From the NCBI RefSeq assembly GCF_013702265.1, contig NZ_CP059348.1, forward strand, positions 372,001-436,000: a DNA stretch of 64,000 bases, written 5' to 3'. Position numbers and translations under genes: made by a program. Shown here piece after piece: positions 1 to 10,158 of the stretch (position 1 is the first letter of the stretch; each line of letters begins with the position of its first letter). This DNA comes from Providencia rettgeri (GTDB lineage: Bacteria > Pseudomonadota > Gammaproteobacteria > Enterobacterales > Enterobacteriaceae). The notes beneath the pieces are model-generated. The model was not told where the DNA came from, did no database searches, and saw only the letters and a program-made list of their open reading frames with translations.

Positions 1-274
1 TGGTGACTTGATGAAGTGCAGCTTGCATCCCTGCTAAGGGGCCCGAAAAATCTGCGGTTAAATCCGTGAAAACGGGCAGCTGGCTTTGCGCATATTCTGC
101 GTGGTGGCGATTAGCATTGATCATCAATTGACCGACTTGCGGCTGCAAACGCTCAATAATATAACGGTATAGCGGCTTACCCAATAAAGGAATTAAACCC
201 TTATCTTGCCCTCCCATACGAGTGCCTTTGCCCCCTGCGAGGATCACGCCTGTAATCGACTGACGAAATGACAT
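1..274 (-). CDS. mobA: Molybdenum cofactor guanylyltransferase MobA, N-terminal part (gene runs off the window)
   Basis: MobA transfers GMP from GTP to molybdopterin to make the bis-MGD form of the molybdenum cofactor in the cytoplasm. The visible reverse-strand protein begins MSFRQSITGVILAGGKGTRM; LAGGKGTRMGG is the nucleotide-binding signature of this nucleotidyltransferase family, followed by QDKGLIPLLGKPL. About 91 codons are present and the rest lies beyond position 1. The start is the ATG whose complement ends at 274. The gene is divergent from yihD across a 214-bp AT-rich gap, as in E. coli, where mobA also lies next to yihD-srkA-dsbA. Identification is firm from the motif plus synteny. 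Confidence 0.93.
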   Translation of the reverse strand, partial: MSFRQSITGVILAGGKGTRMGGQDKGLIPLLGKPLYRYIIERLQPQVGQLMINANRHHAEYAQSQLPVFTDLTADFSGPLAGMQAALHQVT

Positions 275-488
275 GTTCAATATCTCTGAAAATCTTAGCG
301 AAAATGTTTTAACGAACTTAAGTAGTTTTTTGAGTATAGTAACAGCTAAAATCTATTCTATTTTCCTATAAAATCAATGAATATTAATACAAGAAACGGT
401 TAAACTTTACTTAGATTGACAACTGTTCCCTTTTTCTCTTGTAGGATTATTGGTAACTTGTATCGAATATTCGTGATAAGGAATAAAC

Positions 489-758
489 ATGAAATGCCAT
501 CGTTTAAATGAAGTCATCGAACTTCTGCATCCAGTATGGAAGGACAATTCAGATTTAAATTTAGTGCAATTACTGCAAAAACTGGCAGATGAAGCAGGTT
601 TTAAAGGCAGTTTATCTGAACTGACAGACGACGTATTAATTTATCATCTAAAAATGCGTGGCACTGACAGCAATGCGGTGATCCCCGGTATTCAAAAAGA
701 TTACGAAGATGATTTTAAAACGGCCATTCTACGTGCTCGTGGCATCATAAAAGATTAA
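489..758 (+). CDS. yihD: YihD family protein, function unknown
   Basis: An 89-residue acidic cytoplasmic protein, the same length as E. coli YihD and with no signal peptide or membrane segment. It starts [18 protein letters not shown], which is characteristic of the family. No biochemical role is established. Its TAA stop is followed directly by the ATG of srkA with no gap, so the two are very likely translated from one message and coupled. A GATAAGGA ribosome-binding sequence lies just before the ATG. Synteny yihD-srkA-dsbA matches E. coli. Confidence 0.93.
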   Translation: MKCHRLNEVIELLHPVWKDNSDLNLVQLLQKLADEAGFKGSLSELTDDVLIYHLKMRGTDSNAVIPGIQKDYEDDFKTAILRARGIIKD

Positions 759-1760
759 ATGAACATGGATTTAACAGAACAATCGAGCTTCCACTTTAGT
801 GGGATCTCCCCTGATTTGATCCTTGATGCGCTGATGGAAGCGGGGATTTACCCAGAATCAGGGCTGACAGAGCTTAACAGCTACGAAAATCGCGTTTTCC
901 AATTTCAGGATGAAAATCGCCAGCGCTATGTGGTGAAATTTTATCGTCCTGAACGCTGGAACCGTTCTCAAATTCAAGAAGAGCACGATTTTACCCTTGA
1001 GCTACAAGATGAAGGCTTATCGGTGGCTGCGCCGTTAGAATTTGCCGGGCAAACGGTATTAGAATTTGGCGGGTTTATGTTTGCACTCTTTCCGAGTATC
1101 GGAGGGCGCCAATATGAAACGGACAATTTATTCCAGCTTGAGGGTGTCGGCCATTTATTAGGGCGAGTGCATCAAATCGGTAAACAGCGAAACTTTGCAT
1201 TTCGTCCGACTCTTGGTGTGGAAGAGTATCTCGACCAACCGAGAAATATTATCGCCGCCAGTTCATTAATTACTGAGCGTGATAAAGCACCATTGATAGA
1301 TTCACTGGATAAGTTGATTGCCCAAGTTAAGGCTCTGTGGCCTGCTCAGCAATCTTTTATTCGCCTACAAGGGGATTGCCATCCCGGCAATATTCTGTGG
1401 CGTGATGAAGCGTGGCTGGTGGATTTTGACGATGCACGCAATGGCCCTGCGGTGCAAGATTTATGGATGTTGCTTAATGGTTCGCGCCAAGAGCAAATCA
1501 TCCAACTGGATACGTTATTAGAAGCGTATAACGAGTTTTGTGATTTTGATGTACGTGAGTTAAAGCTGATTGAACCGCTACGTGCGATGCGAATGGTGCA
1601 TTATTTAGGATGGATCCTTCGTCGCTGGCAAGATCCCGCTTTCCCGAAAGCATTTTCTTGGATCCAATCTGCTGATTTTTGGCAAAAGCAATCTATCGAG
1701 TTTGCACAGCAAACTGAGCGGTTGTTAGATGCTCCTTTGCAATTGAACCCGCAATTTTAA
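759..1760 (+). CDS. srkA: Stress response kinase A (SrkA/RdoA)
   Basis: A cytoplasmic Ser/Thr protein kinase of the aminoglycoside/choline-kinase fold; E. coli SrkA is Cpx-regulated and protects against stress-induced death, opposing MazEF-type toxicity. The 333-residue protein contains the catalytic loop GDCHPGNILW and the metal-binding segment VDFDDARNGP, plus NSYENRVFQFQDE near the N terminus, all typical of the family (E. coli 328 residues). The ATG abuts the yihD stop codon, so translation is coupled. dsbA follows 33 bp later in the same direction; in E. coli srkA and dsbA are co-transcribed from a Cpx-responsive promoter, though no CpxR box was located here. Confidence 0.95.
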   Translation: MNMDLTEQSSFHFSGISPDLILDALMEAGIYPESGLTELNSYENRVFQFQDENRQRYVVKFYRPERWNRSQIQEEHDFTLELQDEGLSVAAPLEFAGQTVLEFGGFMFALFPSIGGRQYETDNLFQLEGVGHLLGRVHQIGKQRNFAFRPTLGVEEYLDQPRNIIAASSLITERDKAPLIDSLDKLIAQVKALWPAQQSFIRLQGDCHPGNILWRDEAWLVDFDDARNGPAVQDLWMLLNGSRQEQIIQLDTLLEAYNEFCDFDVRELKLIEPLRAMRMVHYLGWILRRWQDPAFPKAFSWIQSADFWQKQSIEFAQQTERLLDAPLQLNPQF

Positions 1761-1793
1761 TATTTAAGACTGTGTTTTTGGAGAAAGTTTTCT

Positions 1794-2417
1794 ATGAAAA
1801 AAATCATGTTGGCTTTGATTGGTATTGCCATGTCTTTTGGTGCTGCTGCAGCAAATTATTCAGAAGGTAAAGAGTACACGGATGTTAAGCCTCCGGTGCA
1901 AGACTTACCGCAAGTTTTGGAGTTTTTCTCATTTTACTGCCCACACTGTTATCAGTTTGAAAGCATCTACAAAGTGCCACAAACGGTAGAGAAAAACCTG
2001 CCAGAAGGTGTCACTAAAGCGCGTTATCACGTTGATTTCTTAGGCCCTCTAGGCGCTCAAATGACTCAAGCGTGGGCTGTGGCGATGGTGCTGAAAGTTG
2101 AAGATAAAGTGACGCCAATTCTGTTTGAAGGAATTCAGAAAACCCAAACTATCAATACCCCTGCGGATATCCGTAATGCGTTTATTAAAGCGGGCGTAAC
2201 AGGTGAAGAATACGATGCAGCGTTGAATAGCTTTGTCGTGAAATCGTTAGTTGCTAAGCAACAAAATGCTGCACAAGATTTAAAACTGCGTGGCGTGCCA
2301 GCGTTATTCGTCGATGGTAAATATCAAATCCGTAATAACGGAATTTCTGTCGATAACGCAGAGGATTATGCTAAAGAATACTCAAAAGTTGTGAACTTCT
2401 TAGTCAGTAAAAAATAA
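1794..2417 (+). CDS. dsbA: Periplasmic thiol:disulfide oxidase DsbA
   Basis: DsbA introduces disulfide bonds into newly exported periplasmic proteins and is re-oxidised by DsbB. The 207-residue precursor has a Sec signal peptide (MKKIMLALIGIAMSFGAAAA, probably cleaved after it). The thioredoxin-fold active site CPHC is at residues 49-52 (FFSFYCPHCYQF), and the conserved cis-proline loop LRGVPALFVDG is near the C terminus. Length equals the usual 208. The gene follows srkA and ends in a strong terminator. E. coli yihF, which separates dsbA from polA, is missing here. Confidence 0.97.
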   Translation: MKKIMLALIGIAMSFGAAAANYSEGKEYTDVKPPVQDLPQVLEFFSFYCPHCYQFESIYKVPQTVEKNLPEGVTKARYHVDFLGPLGAQMTQAWAVAMVLKVEDKVTPILFEGIQKTQTINTPADIRNAFIKAGVTGEEYDAALNSFVVKSLVAKQQNAAQDLKLRGVPALFVDGKYQIRNNGISVDNAEDYAKEYSKVVNFLVSKK

Positions 2418-2425
2418 TCAGTGAA

Positions 2426-2456
2426 GATAGCGGCAATTTGCCGCTATCTTTTTATT
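2426..2456 (+). terminator. Rho-independent terminator of srkA-dsbA
   Basis: A perfect 9-bp stem (GATAGCGGC at 2426-2434, GCCGCTATC at 2440-2448) with loop AATTT, followed by TTTTTATTT. It starts 8 bp after the dsbA stop codon. Confidence 0.9.
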
Positions 2457-2616
2457 TGCTGATTGTCCGTTATCAATATCCACAATTCGACCATCCCCCC
2501 TGATTTGTGATAAATCAAAGCCTCATTAGCTAACTTATTGATTTTATTTTATTGTTTTCTTCTTGCAATTCTCTTACTCATTGAATCCTTTAGATAACTA
2601 AATTTTACTCACAAAG

Positions 2617-2625
2617 TTATCCACA
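2617..2625 (+). promoter_or_regulatory. Perfect DnaA box (TTATCCACA) upstream of polA
   Basis: TTATCCACA matches the strong R1-type DnaA box exactly, 122 bp before the polA ATG. A one-mismatch copy (ATATCCACA) lies at 2476-2484. From memory, DnaA-dependent stimulation of polA has been reported in E. coli, so a regulatory role is plausible; occupancy here is inference. The remainder of the 329-bp dsbA-polA gap holds the dsbA terminator and AT-rich DNA without another recognised gene. Confidence 0.6.
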
Positions 2626-2746
2626 GGAAGTTATCGTGTGAAAAATGGGATAACTCGGCGGGAAATTGAATCTCAAGGTGTATCTGAAGCCACAATGTGG
2701 CATCCTATCCCCCATTCATTCCCGATAAAAAAGATGATGACAGATT

Positions 2747-5551
2747 ATGGCTCAGATTGCTGAAAATCCCCTTATTTTGGTAGATGGCTCTTCCTACCTG
2801 TACCGTGCTTATCATGCATTCCCTCCATTGACCAACAGCGCTGGTGAACCTACCGGAGCGATGTATGGCGTGTTGAATATGCTGCGTAGCCTAATCATGC
2901 AATATACCCCGAGTCATGTGGCGGTTGTCTTTGATGCTAAGGGAAAAACGTTCCGTGATGAACTGTTTGAAAGCTACAAATCCCATCGCCCGCCAATGCC
3001 GGACGATCTGCGCGCTCAAATCGCACCGTTGCATGAAATGGTGGAAGCCATGGGGCTGCCGTTGCTAGTGGTACCAGGTGTGGAGGCAGATGACGTCATC
3101 GGTACGTTGGCGCGTGAAGCCAGCAGTAAAGGGATGCCGGTGCTGATCAGTACGGGCGATAAAGATATGGCGCAGTTGGTGGAGCCGAATATCACCCTGA
3201 TCAACACGATGACCAACACCATCTTAGGTCCTGAAGAAGTGGAAGCTAAGTACGGGGTTCCACCAAGCTTAATTATCGACTTTTTAGCCTTAATGGGTGA
3301 CTCATCCGATAACATTCCGGGTGTGCCGGGTGTCGGTGAAAAAACCGCATTAGCGTTATTGCAAGGTATTGGTAGCTTAGACGACATCTATAAAAATTTA
3401 GATGCGATTGCTCCACTCGGTTTCCGTGGCTCTAAGACCCTCGCACCAAAAATGGAAGAGAACCGCGAACTCGCACTGTTATCTTACCAATTAGCGACGA
3501 TTAAAACGGATGTTGAGCTAGAAAAACCGTGTGAAGAACTCAAAGTGACGGAACTGGATGCGGATAAACTTCATTCGCTGTTTAGCCGTTATGAATTTAA
3601 ACGCTGGTTGGCCGATGTTGAAAATGGTAGCTGGATGGACGGCAAAGGGGCAAAACCTGCCAAAGCCGCAGAAAGTTACCGTGCACCAGAAAGCCAGCCA
3701 GCGGCGAAATCTAAGCCAGCAGTTCCAACGCTGTGTGCTGAAAATTACCAAACCATTCTCGATAAAGAACAGTTAGACAGCTGGGTGAAAAAACTCAGCG
3801 AAGCGACGCTGTTTGCCTTTGATACAGAAACCGACAGCCTGGATACCCAAGAAGCTCGCTTAGTCGGGATGTCTTTTGCCATCGAAGCGGGTCATGCTGC
3901 GTATTTACCTGTTGGACATGACTATCTTGATGCGCCAGACCAGTTGCCTTTAAAAGACGTTTTGGCAGCCATGAAGCCTATCTTAGAAAATGAGAAAATC
4001 GGCAAAATCGGTCAGAACCTAAAATACGATGCGGAAGTGTTATTAAATTACGATATTTCGCTAAAAGGCATCGCGTTCGACACTATGCTGGAATCTTATG
4101 TGTTGAACAGTGTGGCTGGCATGGGGCGTCATGATATGGACAGCCTGGCAGATCGCCATCTCAACCATAAGACCGTGAGTTTTGAAGAGATAGCGGGTAA
4201 AGGCAAAAAGCAGTTAACCTTTAACCAAATTCCATTGGAACAAGCGGCAAATTATGCGGCGGAAGATGCGGATGTGACATTGCTACTGCATCAAGCGCTG
4301 TATCCGCAACTGGAAGCCGAGCCAAAATTAGCTCACGTTTTCCAAAATATCGAAATGCCGTTGGTGCCAGTGTTGGTGCGTATGGAGCGTAAAGGTGTTC
4401 TGATTGACGCAGCGGCATTAGGGGCGCAGTCTCAGGTGATCACCGCGCGGTTAGCAGAGCTGGAAAAACAGGCGTTCGAGTTAGCGGGTGAAGAGTTTAA
4501 CTTAGCATCTCCGAAGCAGTTGCAGACGATTTTATTCGAAAAGCTACAATTGCCAGTTATCAAGAAAACGCCAAGTGGCGCGGCTTCAACCAACGAAGAA
4601 GTATTGGAAGAGCTGGCATTAAACCATGCATTACCAAAGTTGCTGTTAGAGCATCGTAGCTTAGCGAAACTAAAATCTACTTATACGGATAAGCTGCCGC
4701 TGATGATTAATCCAAAAACTCATCGTGTGCATACCTCTTATCACCAAGCAGTAACTGCGACGGGGCGTTTGTCTTCCCGTGACCCGAACTTGCAAAATAT
4801 TCCGGTGCGTACCGAAGAAGGTCGCCGTATTCGCCAAGCGTTTGTGGCGCGTGATGGCTACAAAGTGATGGCGGCGGACTATTCGCAAATTGAATTGCGT
4901 ATTATGGCGCATCTTTCTCAAGATAAAGGCTTATTGACGGCGTTTGCGGAAGGGAAAGATATCCATAGAGCCACCGCAGCCGAAGTGTTTGGGGTTCCAT
5001 TAGAGGAAGTCACCAGCGACCAACGCCGTAGTGCAAAAGCGATTAACTTCGGTTTGATTTATGGCATGAGTGCATTTGGTTTGGCTCGCCAGTTAGGCAT
5101 CCCACGTGGAGAAGCGCAGCGTTATATGGATCTCTACTTTGAGCGTTATCCAGGTGTGTTGCGTTATATGGAAAATACCCGCCTGCAAGCGTCTGAACAA
5201 GGTTATGTTGAGACATTAGAAGGGCGTAGATTGTATCTTGCCGATATTAAATCTAGCAATGGTATGCGCCGTAAAGCGGCAGAACGCGAAGCGATCAATG
5301 CCCCAATGCAAGGCACTGCTGCCGACATCATCAAAAAAGCGATGATAGCGGTAGATAGCTGGCTCGAAACTGAAAAACCAGATGCGGATATGCTGATGCA
5401 GGTGCACGATGAACTGGTATTTGAAGTCAAAGAGTCCGAGTTAGAGAAGGTGAAAGCGAAGGTTCAGGCGCTGATGGAGCAGAGTATGGTGCTGGATGTT
5501 CCTCTGAAGGTGGAGGTGGGTGTCGGCATTAACTGGGACGAAGCCCATTAA
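2747..5551 (+). CDS. polA: DNA polymerase I
   Basis: Pol I fills gaps and removes RNA primers during Okazaki-fragment maturation and repair. The 934-residue protein (E. coli 928) has three domains in order: a 5'-3' exonuclease/flap nuclease (about 1-300, with [14 protein letters not shown] and [13 protein letters not shown]), a 3'-5' proofreading exonuclease (about 330-520) with the metal ligands D359 and E361 in FDTETDS, and the polymerase (about 525-934) with motif A D711 (ADYSQIELR), the O-helix region [19 protein letters not shown] and motif [10 protein letters not shown]. All catalytic residues are present. The gene is monocistronic between the dsbA terminator and spf, as in E. coli. Confidence 0.98.
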   Translation: MAQIAENPLILVDGSSYLYRAYHAFPPLTNSAGEPTGAMYGVLNMLRSLIMQYTPSHVAVVFDAKGKTFRDELFESYKSHRPPMPDDLRAQIAPLHEMVEAMGLPLLVVPGVEADDVIGTLAREASSKGMPVLISTGDKDMAQLVEPNITLINTMTNTILGPEEVEAKYGVPPSLIIDFLALMGDSSDNIPGVPGVGEKTALALLQGIGSLDDIYKNLDAIAPLGFRGSKTLAPKMEENRELALLSYQLATIKTDVELEKPCEELKVTELDADKLHSLFSRYEFKRWLADVENGSWMDGKGAKPAKAAESYRAPESQPAAKSKPAVPTLCAENYQTILDKEQLDSWVKKLSEATLFAFDTETDSLDTQEARLVGMSFAIEAGHAAYLPVGHDYLDAPDQLPLKDVLAAMKPILENEKIGKIGQNLKYDAEVLLNYDISLKGIAFDTMLESYVLNSVAGMGRHDMDSLADRHLNHKTVSFEEIAGKGKKQLTFNQIPLEQAANYAAEDADVTLLLHQALYPQLEAEPKLAHVFQNIEMPLVPVLVRMERKGVLIDAAALGAQSQVITARLAELEKQAFELAGEEFNLASPKQLQTILFEKLQLPVIKKTPSGAASTNEEVLEELALNHALPKLLLEHRSLAKLKSTYTDKLPLMINPKTHRVHTSYHQAVTATGRLSSRDPNLQNIPVRTEEGRRIRQAFVARDGYKVMAADYSQIELRIMAHLSQDKGLLTAFAEGKDIHRATAAEVFGVPLEEVTSDQRRSAKAINFGLIYGMSAFGLARQLGIPRGEAQRYMDLYFERYPGVLRYMENTRLQASEQGYVETLEGRRLYLADIKSSNGMRRKAAEREAINAPMQGTAADIIKKAMIAVDSWLETEKPDADMLMQVHDELVFEVKESELEKVKAKVQALMEQSMVLDVPLKVEVGVGINWDEAH

Positions 5552-5554
5552 TAC

Positions 5555-5685
5555 TCGTCTACTCGTCATATTTCGGGCTGTAGGGGTGTTGGCTGCTCTC
5601 AACTACCCTAGTCACATACTTGTGTATGCTCCTAGGGATATCCTCATTTGCCGCCTACCTACAGCCGCGAACTATTTAGAGTATT
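5555..5685. repeat. ERIC repeat (intergenic repeat unit), copy 1
   Basis: The segment contains the ERIC core: CCCTAGTCACATACTTGTG on one side and TATGCTCCTAGGGATA on the other. These match the sequences behind the standard ERIC PCR primers (GACTGGGGTGAGC and AGCTCCTGGGGATTCAC types). Outer arms GGCTGTAGG (from about 5576) and CCTACAGCC (to about 5666) pair, giving a long imperfect palindrome of about 120-130 bp. It lies directly after the polA stop. Boundaries are approximate. A second copy is at 63690-63795. A 60-codon reading frame crossing it (5520-5702) is not considered a gene. Confidence 0.85.
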
Positions 5686-5770
5686 GGTTGGGTAAGAGAT
5701 AAAGAGAAAAAACTCTTAGTAAAACCTAAAAGAAAAAGATAAGAGCAAAAGCTAAGTAAAAGATAATGTA

Positions 5771-5813
5771 AGGCACTCCAGAGATTGGCGACAATGTTTG
5801 GGGTGTTTTTTTA
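5771..5813 (+). terminator. Possible terminator downstream of polA
   Basis: CACTCCA and TGGGGTG can pair (one G-U) around a loop of about 18 nt and are followed by TTTTTTT. The loop is long, so this is a moderate call. The 5.69-6.07 kb stretch around it is AT-rich and holds no recognised gene. Confidence 0.45.
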
Positions 5814-6089
5814 TGTTTGGAGAATTTTTTATAGTGGTATTTACGCAGCTAATTGGAGGCGTTTTATTCCCTTTAAATTGCACATAATTCATGGGTAAAA
5901 CACTGAATTTTAAATATATCGTTGGGCTGGATAAGGTTGTTATTATGCGACTTAGATCTCATAAATATGTAGTAAAAATACGTTTTTAACGAATTATTAG
6001 GCAATTTAAAGGGCTGAATCGTAGTAAGCTTTGAAAAAAAACTACAAAAAGCCTTTTTTTCGAGCGGAAAATAAAGTACATTATCAGAC

Positions 6090-6200
6090 GTAGGGTACAG
6101 AGGTAAGATGTTCTATCTTTCAGACCTTTTACTTCACGTAATCGGATTTAGCTGAATATTAGCTGCTCCAGTCAAGTTTTTGACTGGAGCATTTTTTTTT
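6090..6200 (+). ncRNA. spf: Spot 42 small regulatory RNA
   Basis: Spot 42 is an Hfq-binding sRNA that represses secondary-carbon and respiratory genes; in E. coli its own transcription is repressed by cAMP-CRP. The sequence begins GTAGGGTACAGAGGTAAGAT and continues almost base for base like E. coli spf (including TTTACTTCACGTAATCGGAT). It ends in the terminator hairpin GCTCCAGTCA/TGACTGGAGC followed by a run of T. Position downstream of polA and upstream of engB is the conserved one. A plausible -10 (TACATT) lies at 6077-6082; the -35 is poor and no convincing CRP box was seen. Confidence 0.96.
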
Positions 6201-6234
6201 TGCATAAATTCTGATGCGCTAACGGCATAGACCG

Positions 6235-6258
6235 TTGTACGCCGTGATTGGCGTACAA
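6235..6258. repeat. Inverted repeat between spf and engB
   Basis: TTGTACGCC and GGCGTACAA are perfect 9-bp arms around GTGATT, located between the convergent ends of spf and engB. No T-tract follows in the engB direction, so it may stabilise the engB mRNA end rather than terminate it. Confidence 0.5.
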
Positions 6259-6270
6259 GGAATGAAAAGA

Positions 6271-6891
6271 TTATTCTGCGGCGTTACTGTACCAACTGTC
6301 GAGTTTGATACGTAATTTATCGATACCCATTTTTTTCAGTGCAGAGAAATATTCCACTTCAATATCGCCTTCCGCTGATAACGGCGCTAATGCTTGGCGA
6401 ACTTCCATTAACTGTTTCTTTCTTGCGCCTGAAGCGAGCTTATCCGCTTTGGTGAGTAGAACAAGAACAGGAATGCTCATGGCGACTGACCATTCGATCA
6501 TCTGCATATCGAGGTCTTTTAATGGATGACGGATATCCATCAAAATCACTAACCCTTTGATACATTCTCTTTTCTGTAAATATTCACCGAGAGCTTGCTG
6601 CCATTTGCGCTTCATCTCTTCAGGTACTTCGGCATAACCGTAGCCCGGAAGGTCAACTAGGCGAATGCCCTCTTCAACTTCAAATAGGTTGATAAGCTGA
6701 GTTCTTCCCGGTGTTTTACTGGTTCGCGCTAAGCTTTTTTGCTGTGTTAATGCATTTAATGCACTGGATTTGCCCGCGTTAGATCGGCCAGCAAACGCCA
6801 CCTCAATGCCCGTATCTTTTGGTAGATGACGGATATCGGGGGCACTGATGACAAATTTTGTCATGTGGTAGTTGTGGTTTTTAATTGCCAT
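6271..6891 (-). CDS. engB: Ribosome biogenesis GTP-binding protein EngB (YihA/YsxC)
   Basis: EngB is an essential TRAFAC GTPase needed for 50S subunit assembly. The protein (206 residues) carries G1 GRSNAGKS, the G2 region [13 protein letters not shown]3 [12 protein letters not shown]4 TKADKL and the downstream ALKK switch. The reading frame extends 23 codons further upstream, but the start at 6891 ([13 protein letters not shown]) is preferred: it has GGGAGA about 8 nt upstream and matches the family N terminus. It is convergent with spf, as in E. coli. E. coli yihI and hemN do not follow; ppiA lies on the other side, marking a rearrangement junction. Confidence 0.96.
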   Translation of the reverse strand: MAIKNHNYHMTKFVISAPDIRHLPKDTGIEVAFAGRSNAGKSSALNALTQQKSLARTSKTPGRTQLINLFEVEEGIRLVDLPGYGYAEVPEEMKRKWQQALGEYLQKRECIKGLVILMDIRHPLKDLDMQMIEWSVAMSIPVLVLLTKADKLASGARKKQLMEVRQALAPLSAEGDIEVEYFSALKKMGIDKLRIKLDSWYSNAAE

Positions 6892-7158
6892 TGGTGGTTC
6901 TCCCTGAGTAGCCTCAAAAGGCTGGGGGATTATAACGACTGAATAGCATACAAACAACAAAAGGGGGATATTTGGTGTGATATCTATTTGAGAATGACAT
7001 TATGCGAAGGCTTTTTCATTAAGTTGCTCTACAATTAATTTAATTCAGCGAAATTTAACTATTTGGCGTAAATATAGGTAAATCTTTAGCAATTACCCCC
7101 GCTTCGCTCTAGAATTGGGCATTAATATGTTTTTGGGTATTAACAAAAGGGATCTTGA

Positions 7159-7731
7159 ATGTTGAAACGAATTTTTGTGCCATTATTGGCAATCTGTGCA
7201 ATGAGCACAACTTCTCTTGCATTAGCCGCGGGTGAAACTTACGTTAAATTAGTCACCTCTGCAGGTAATATTGAATTAGAACTCAATAGTAAAAAAGCCC
7301 CTGTTAGTACTGAAAACTTCCTGCAATATGTTAATGAAGGCTATTACAATGGAACAACCTTCCATCGTGTTATTCCTGGATTCATGATCCAAGGCGGCGG
7401 CTTTAATAAAGAATTGCAGCAAAAACAAACCCGTGCACCAATCGCTAACGAAGCTGATAATGGTTTACGTAATTTACGTGGCACTATTTCAATGGCTCGT
7501 AGCGCAAATAAAGACAGTGCAACCAGCCAATTCTTTATTAATGTTGCTGATAATGCGTTTTTAGATCACGGCCAACGTGATTTCGGCTATGCCGTATTTG
7601 GTAAAGTCGTTAAAGGAATGGATGTTGCAGACAAAATTTCTAAAGTGAAAACAGAGAACGTCGGTCCATATCAAAATGTTCCTGTTGAACCTATTACGAT
7701 TATTTCTGCGGAAGTGATTAAAAAGCCTTAA
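7159..7731 (+). CDS. ppiA: Periplasmic peptidyl-prolyl cis-trans isomerase A (cyclophilin)
   Basis: A cyclophilin that isomerises Xaa-Pro bonds of periplasmic proteins. The 190-residue precursor has a Sec signal peptide ending near LALAAGE. The cyclophilin core includes [16 protein letters not shown] and [13 protein letters not shown], which hold the active-site Arg and Gln residues. Length matches E. coli PpiA (190). The upstream 267-bp region separates it from divergent engB. In E. coli ppiA is followed by tsgA or, on the other side, by the fic-pabA-argD-crp block; here pabA follows directly and yhfG-fic is absent. Confidence 0.96.
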   Translation: MLKRIFVPLLAICAMSTTSLALAAGETYVKLVTSAGNIELELNSKKAPVSTENFLQYVNEGYYNGTTFHRVIPGFMIQGGGFNKELQQKQTRAPIANEADNGLRNLRGTISMARSANKDSATSQFFINVADNAFLDHGQRDFGYAVFGKVVKGMDVADKISKVKTENVGPYQNVPVEPITIISAEVIKKP

Positions 7732-7760
7732 TACTGTTTGCTGTAATATCGTCTAATAGA

Positions 7761-7792
7761 GAGGGTGATTCTTGTTAATCATCCTCTTATCA
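7761..7792 (+). terminator. Probable ppiA terminator
   Basis: GAGGGTGATT (7761-7770) pairs with AATCATCCTC (7777-7786) with one G-U pair and a 6-nt loop. Only a short T-rich tail follows, so strength is uncertain. Confidence 0.6.
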
Positions 7793-8054
7793 TAAAGCCT
7801 TTCTTTGCATTTTTTCTTAAATTATTTCCATTATAGGTCATCCCAACTCACTTCTATTTCATCATCACTCATGCGTTTGATTGTTTTTTATTAGTATGAT
7901 TGTTTCTATTTTACTCCATTGTATTTAAAGTATTTATTATCAAATTTTGAATGTTGTTATATTCTTGTGAATATAATTCCATGATTTTTATATGGAAATT
8001 TTGTACTGAAAGTGGGTTACTTGACGTAAATAGGCTATTTTCCTGTCTTGGCTG

Positions 8055-8063
8055 TGCTATGAT
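8055..8063 (+). promoter_or_regulatory. Candidate extended -10 promoter for pabA
   Basis: TGCTATGAT is an extended -10 (TGn plus TATGAT) about 114 bp before pabA. No good -35 accompanies it. The rest of the 445-bp ppiA-pabA gap, after the ppiA terminator, is AT-rich with no recognised gene; E. coli has yhfG and fic here. Confidence 0.35.
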
Positions 8064-8176
8064 AGCCGCCCTTTGTGATAATTTATGGTTTTTGGGACGC
8101 GTTCTAATTGCTAACCACCACGAATTATGCATAAACAAAAAACTTATAATGATAAAAATCAGTCGGATAGGCTACT

Positions 8177-8752
8177 ATGCTTTTACTTATTGATAATTAC
8201 GATTCATTTACATACAACTTATACCAATATTTCTGCGAACTAGGGGCGGAAGTGCTGGTGAAACGTAATGACGAAATTACCATTGAAGAAATTGAACAAC
8301 TGGCTCCAACCCATTTGGTCATTTCACCGGGTCCTTGCACGCCTGATGAGGCGGGAATTTCGTTGGAAGCGATAAAATATTTCGCCGGAAAATTACCTAT
8401 TTTGGGTATCTGCCTAGGGCATCAAGCTATCGGGCAAGCATTTGGCGCGTCTGTTGTAAAAGCGCGTGAAGTGATGCACGGAAAAACATCATCTATCCAT
8501 CATAACCATCAAGGGGTATTTAAAGGGCTTAATCGACCTTTAACCGTGACTCGCTATCACTCTTTAGTGATTGCAGCAGAAACGCTACCCGCCTCTTTTG
8601 ATGTCTCCGCGTGGTCTCTGAATAATGGGGATATCGATGAAATTATGGGGATCCGCCATAAAACCCTGCCCATTGAAGGGGTCCAATTCCACCCTGAAAG
8701 TATTCTCAGCGAACAAGGTCATGAGCTGTTGAGTAATTTTCTCAAGTATTAG
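8177..8752 (+). CDS. pabA: Aminodeoxychorismate synthase glutaminase subunit PabA
   Basis: PabA hydrolyses glutamine and channels ammonia to PabB to form 4-amino-4-deoxychorismate for folate synthesis. The 191-residue protein is a class I glutamine amidotransferase: nucleophile C79 in [14 protein letters not shown] and the His/Glu pair H172/E174 in QFHPES. The N-terminal [19 protein letters not shown] is the family signature. It could be confused with TrpG, but the following argD and crp neighbourhood matches the E. coli pabA locus. Start chosen at 8177 with GATAGG upstream. Confidence 0.94.
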   Translation: MLLLIDNYDSFTYNLYQYFCELGAEVLVKRNDEITIEEIEQLAPTHLVISPGPCTPDEAGISLEAIKYFAGKLPILGICLGHQAIGQAFGASVVKAREVMHGKTSSIHHNHQGVFKGLNRPLTVTRYHSLVIAAETLPASFDVSAWSLNNGDIDEIMGIRHKTLPIEGVQFHPESILSEQGHELLSNFLKY

Positions 8753-8856
8753 TGGTTGATTTTCGCGAATAGCAAAATTAATTATGCATATTTTACCCTT
8801 CCCTATTGCTCTTTATTGATTTTTTATTCATATTTGATGCTTATATTTTCACTTAA

Positions 8857-10098
<1,242 letters not shown>

Positions 10099-10110
10099 TT
10101 GTCTTTTTAT

Positions 10111-10140
10111 AGTGACAGAGGCAAATTTGCCTCTGTCACT
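10111..10140. terminator. Long perfect palindrome between argD and the convergent orphan gene
   Basis: Two perfectly complementary 15-nt arms (AGTGACAGAGGCAAA and its complement) with no spacer, 12 bp after the argD stop. It can form a strong hairpin on either strand and probably ends both convergent transcripts, although neither side has a good T-run. Confidence 0.7.
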
Positions 10141-10158
10141 GAACTATTATTCAAGTTG

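Noticed and set aside
5520-5702. 60-codon reading frame after polA
   Set aside because: It is formed by the ERIC repeat and the polA 3' end in another frame; it has no ribosome-binding site or protein-like conservation.
6976-6991. CRP-like half-site upstream of ppiA
   Set aside because: TGTGA is present but the opposite half (TTTGA) matches TCACA poorly.
7911-8193. Overlapping short reading frames on both strands upstream of pabA
   Set aside because: AT-rich intergenic DNA; they overlap each other and the pabA start and lack good start signals.
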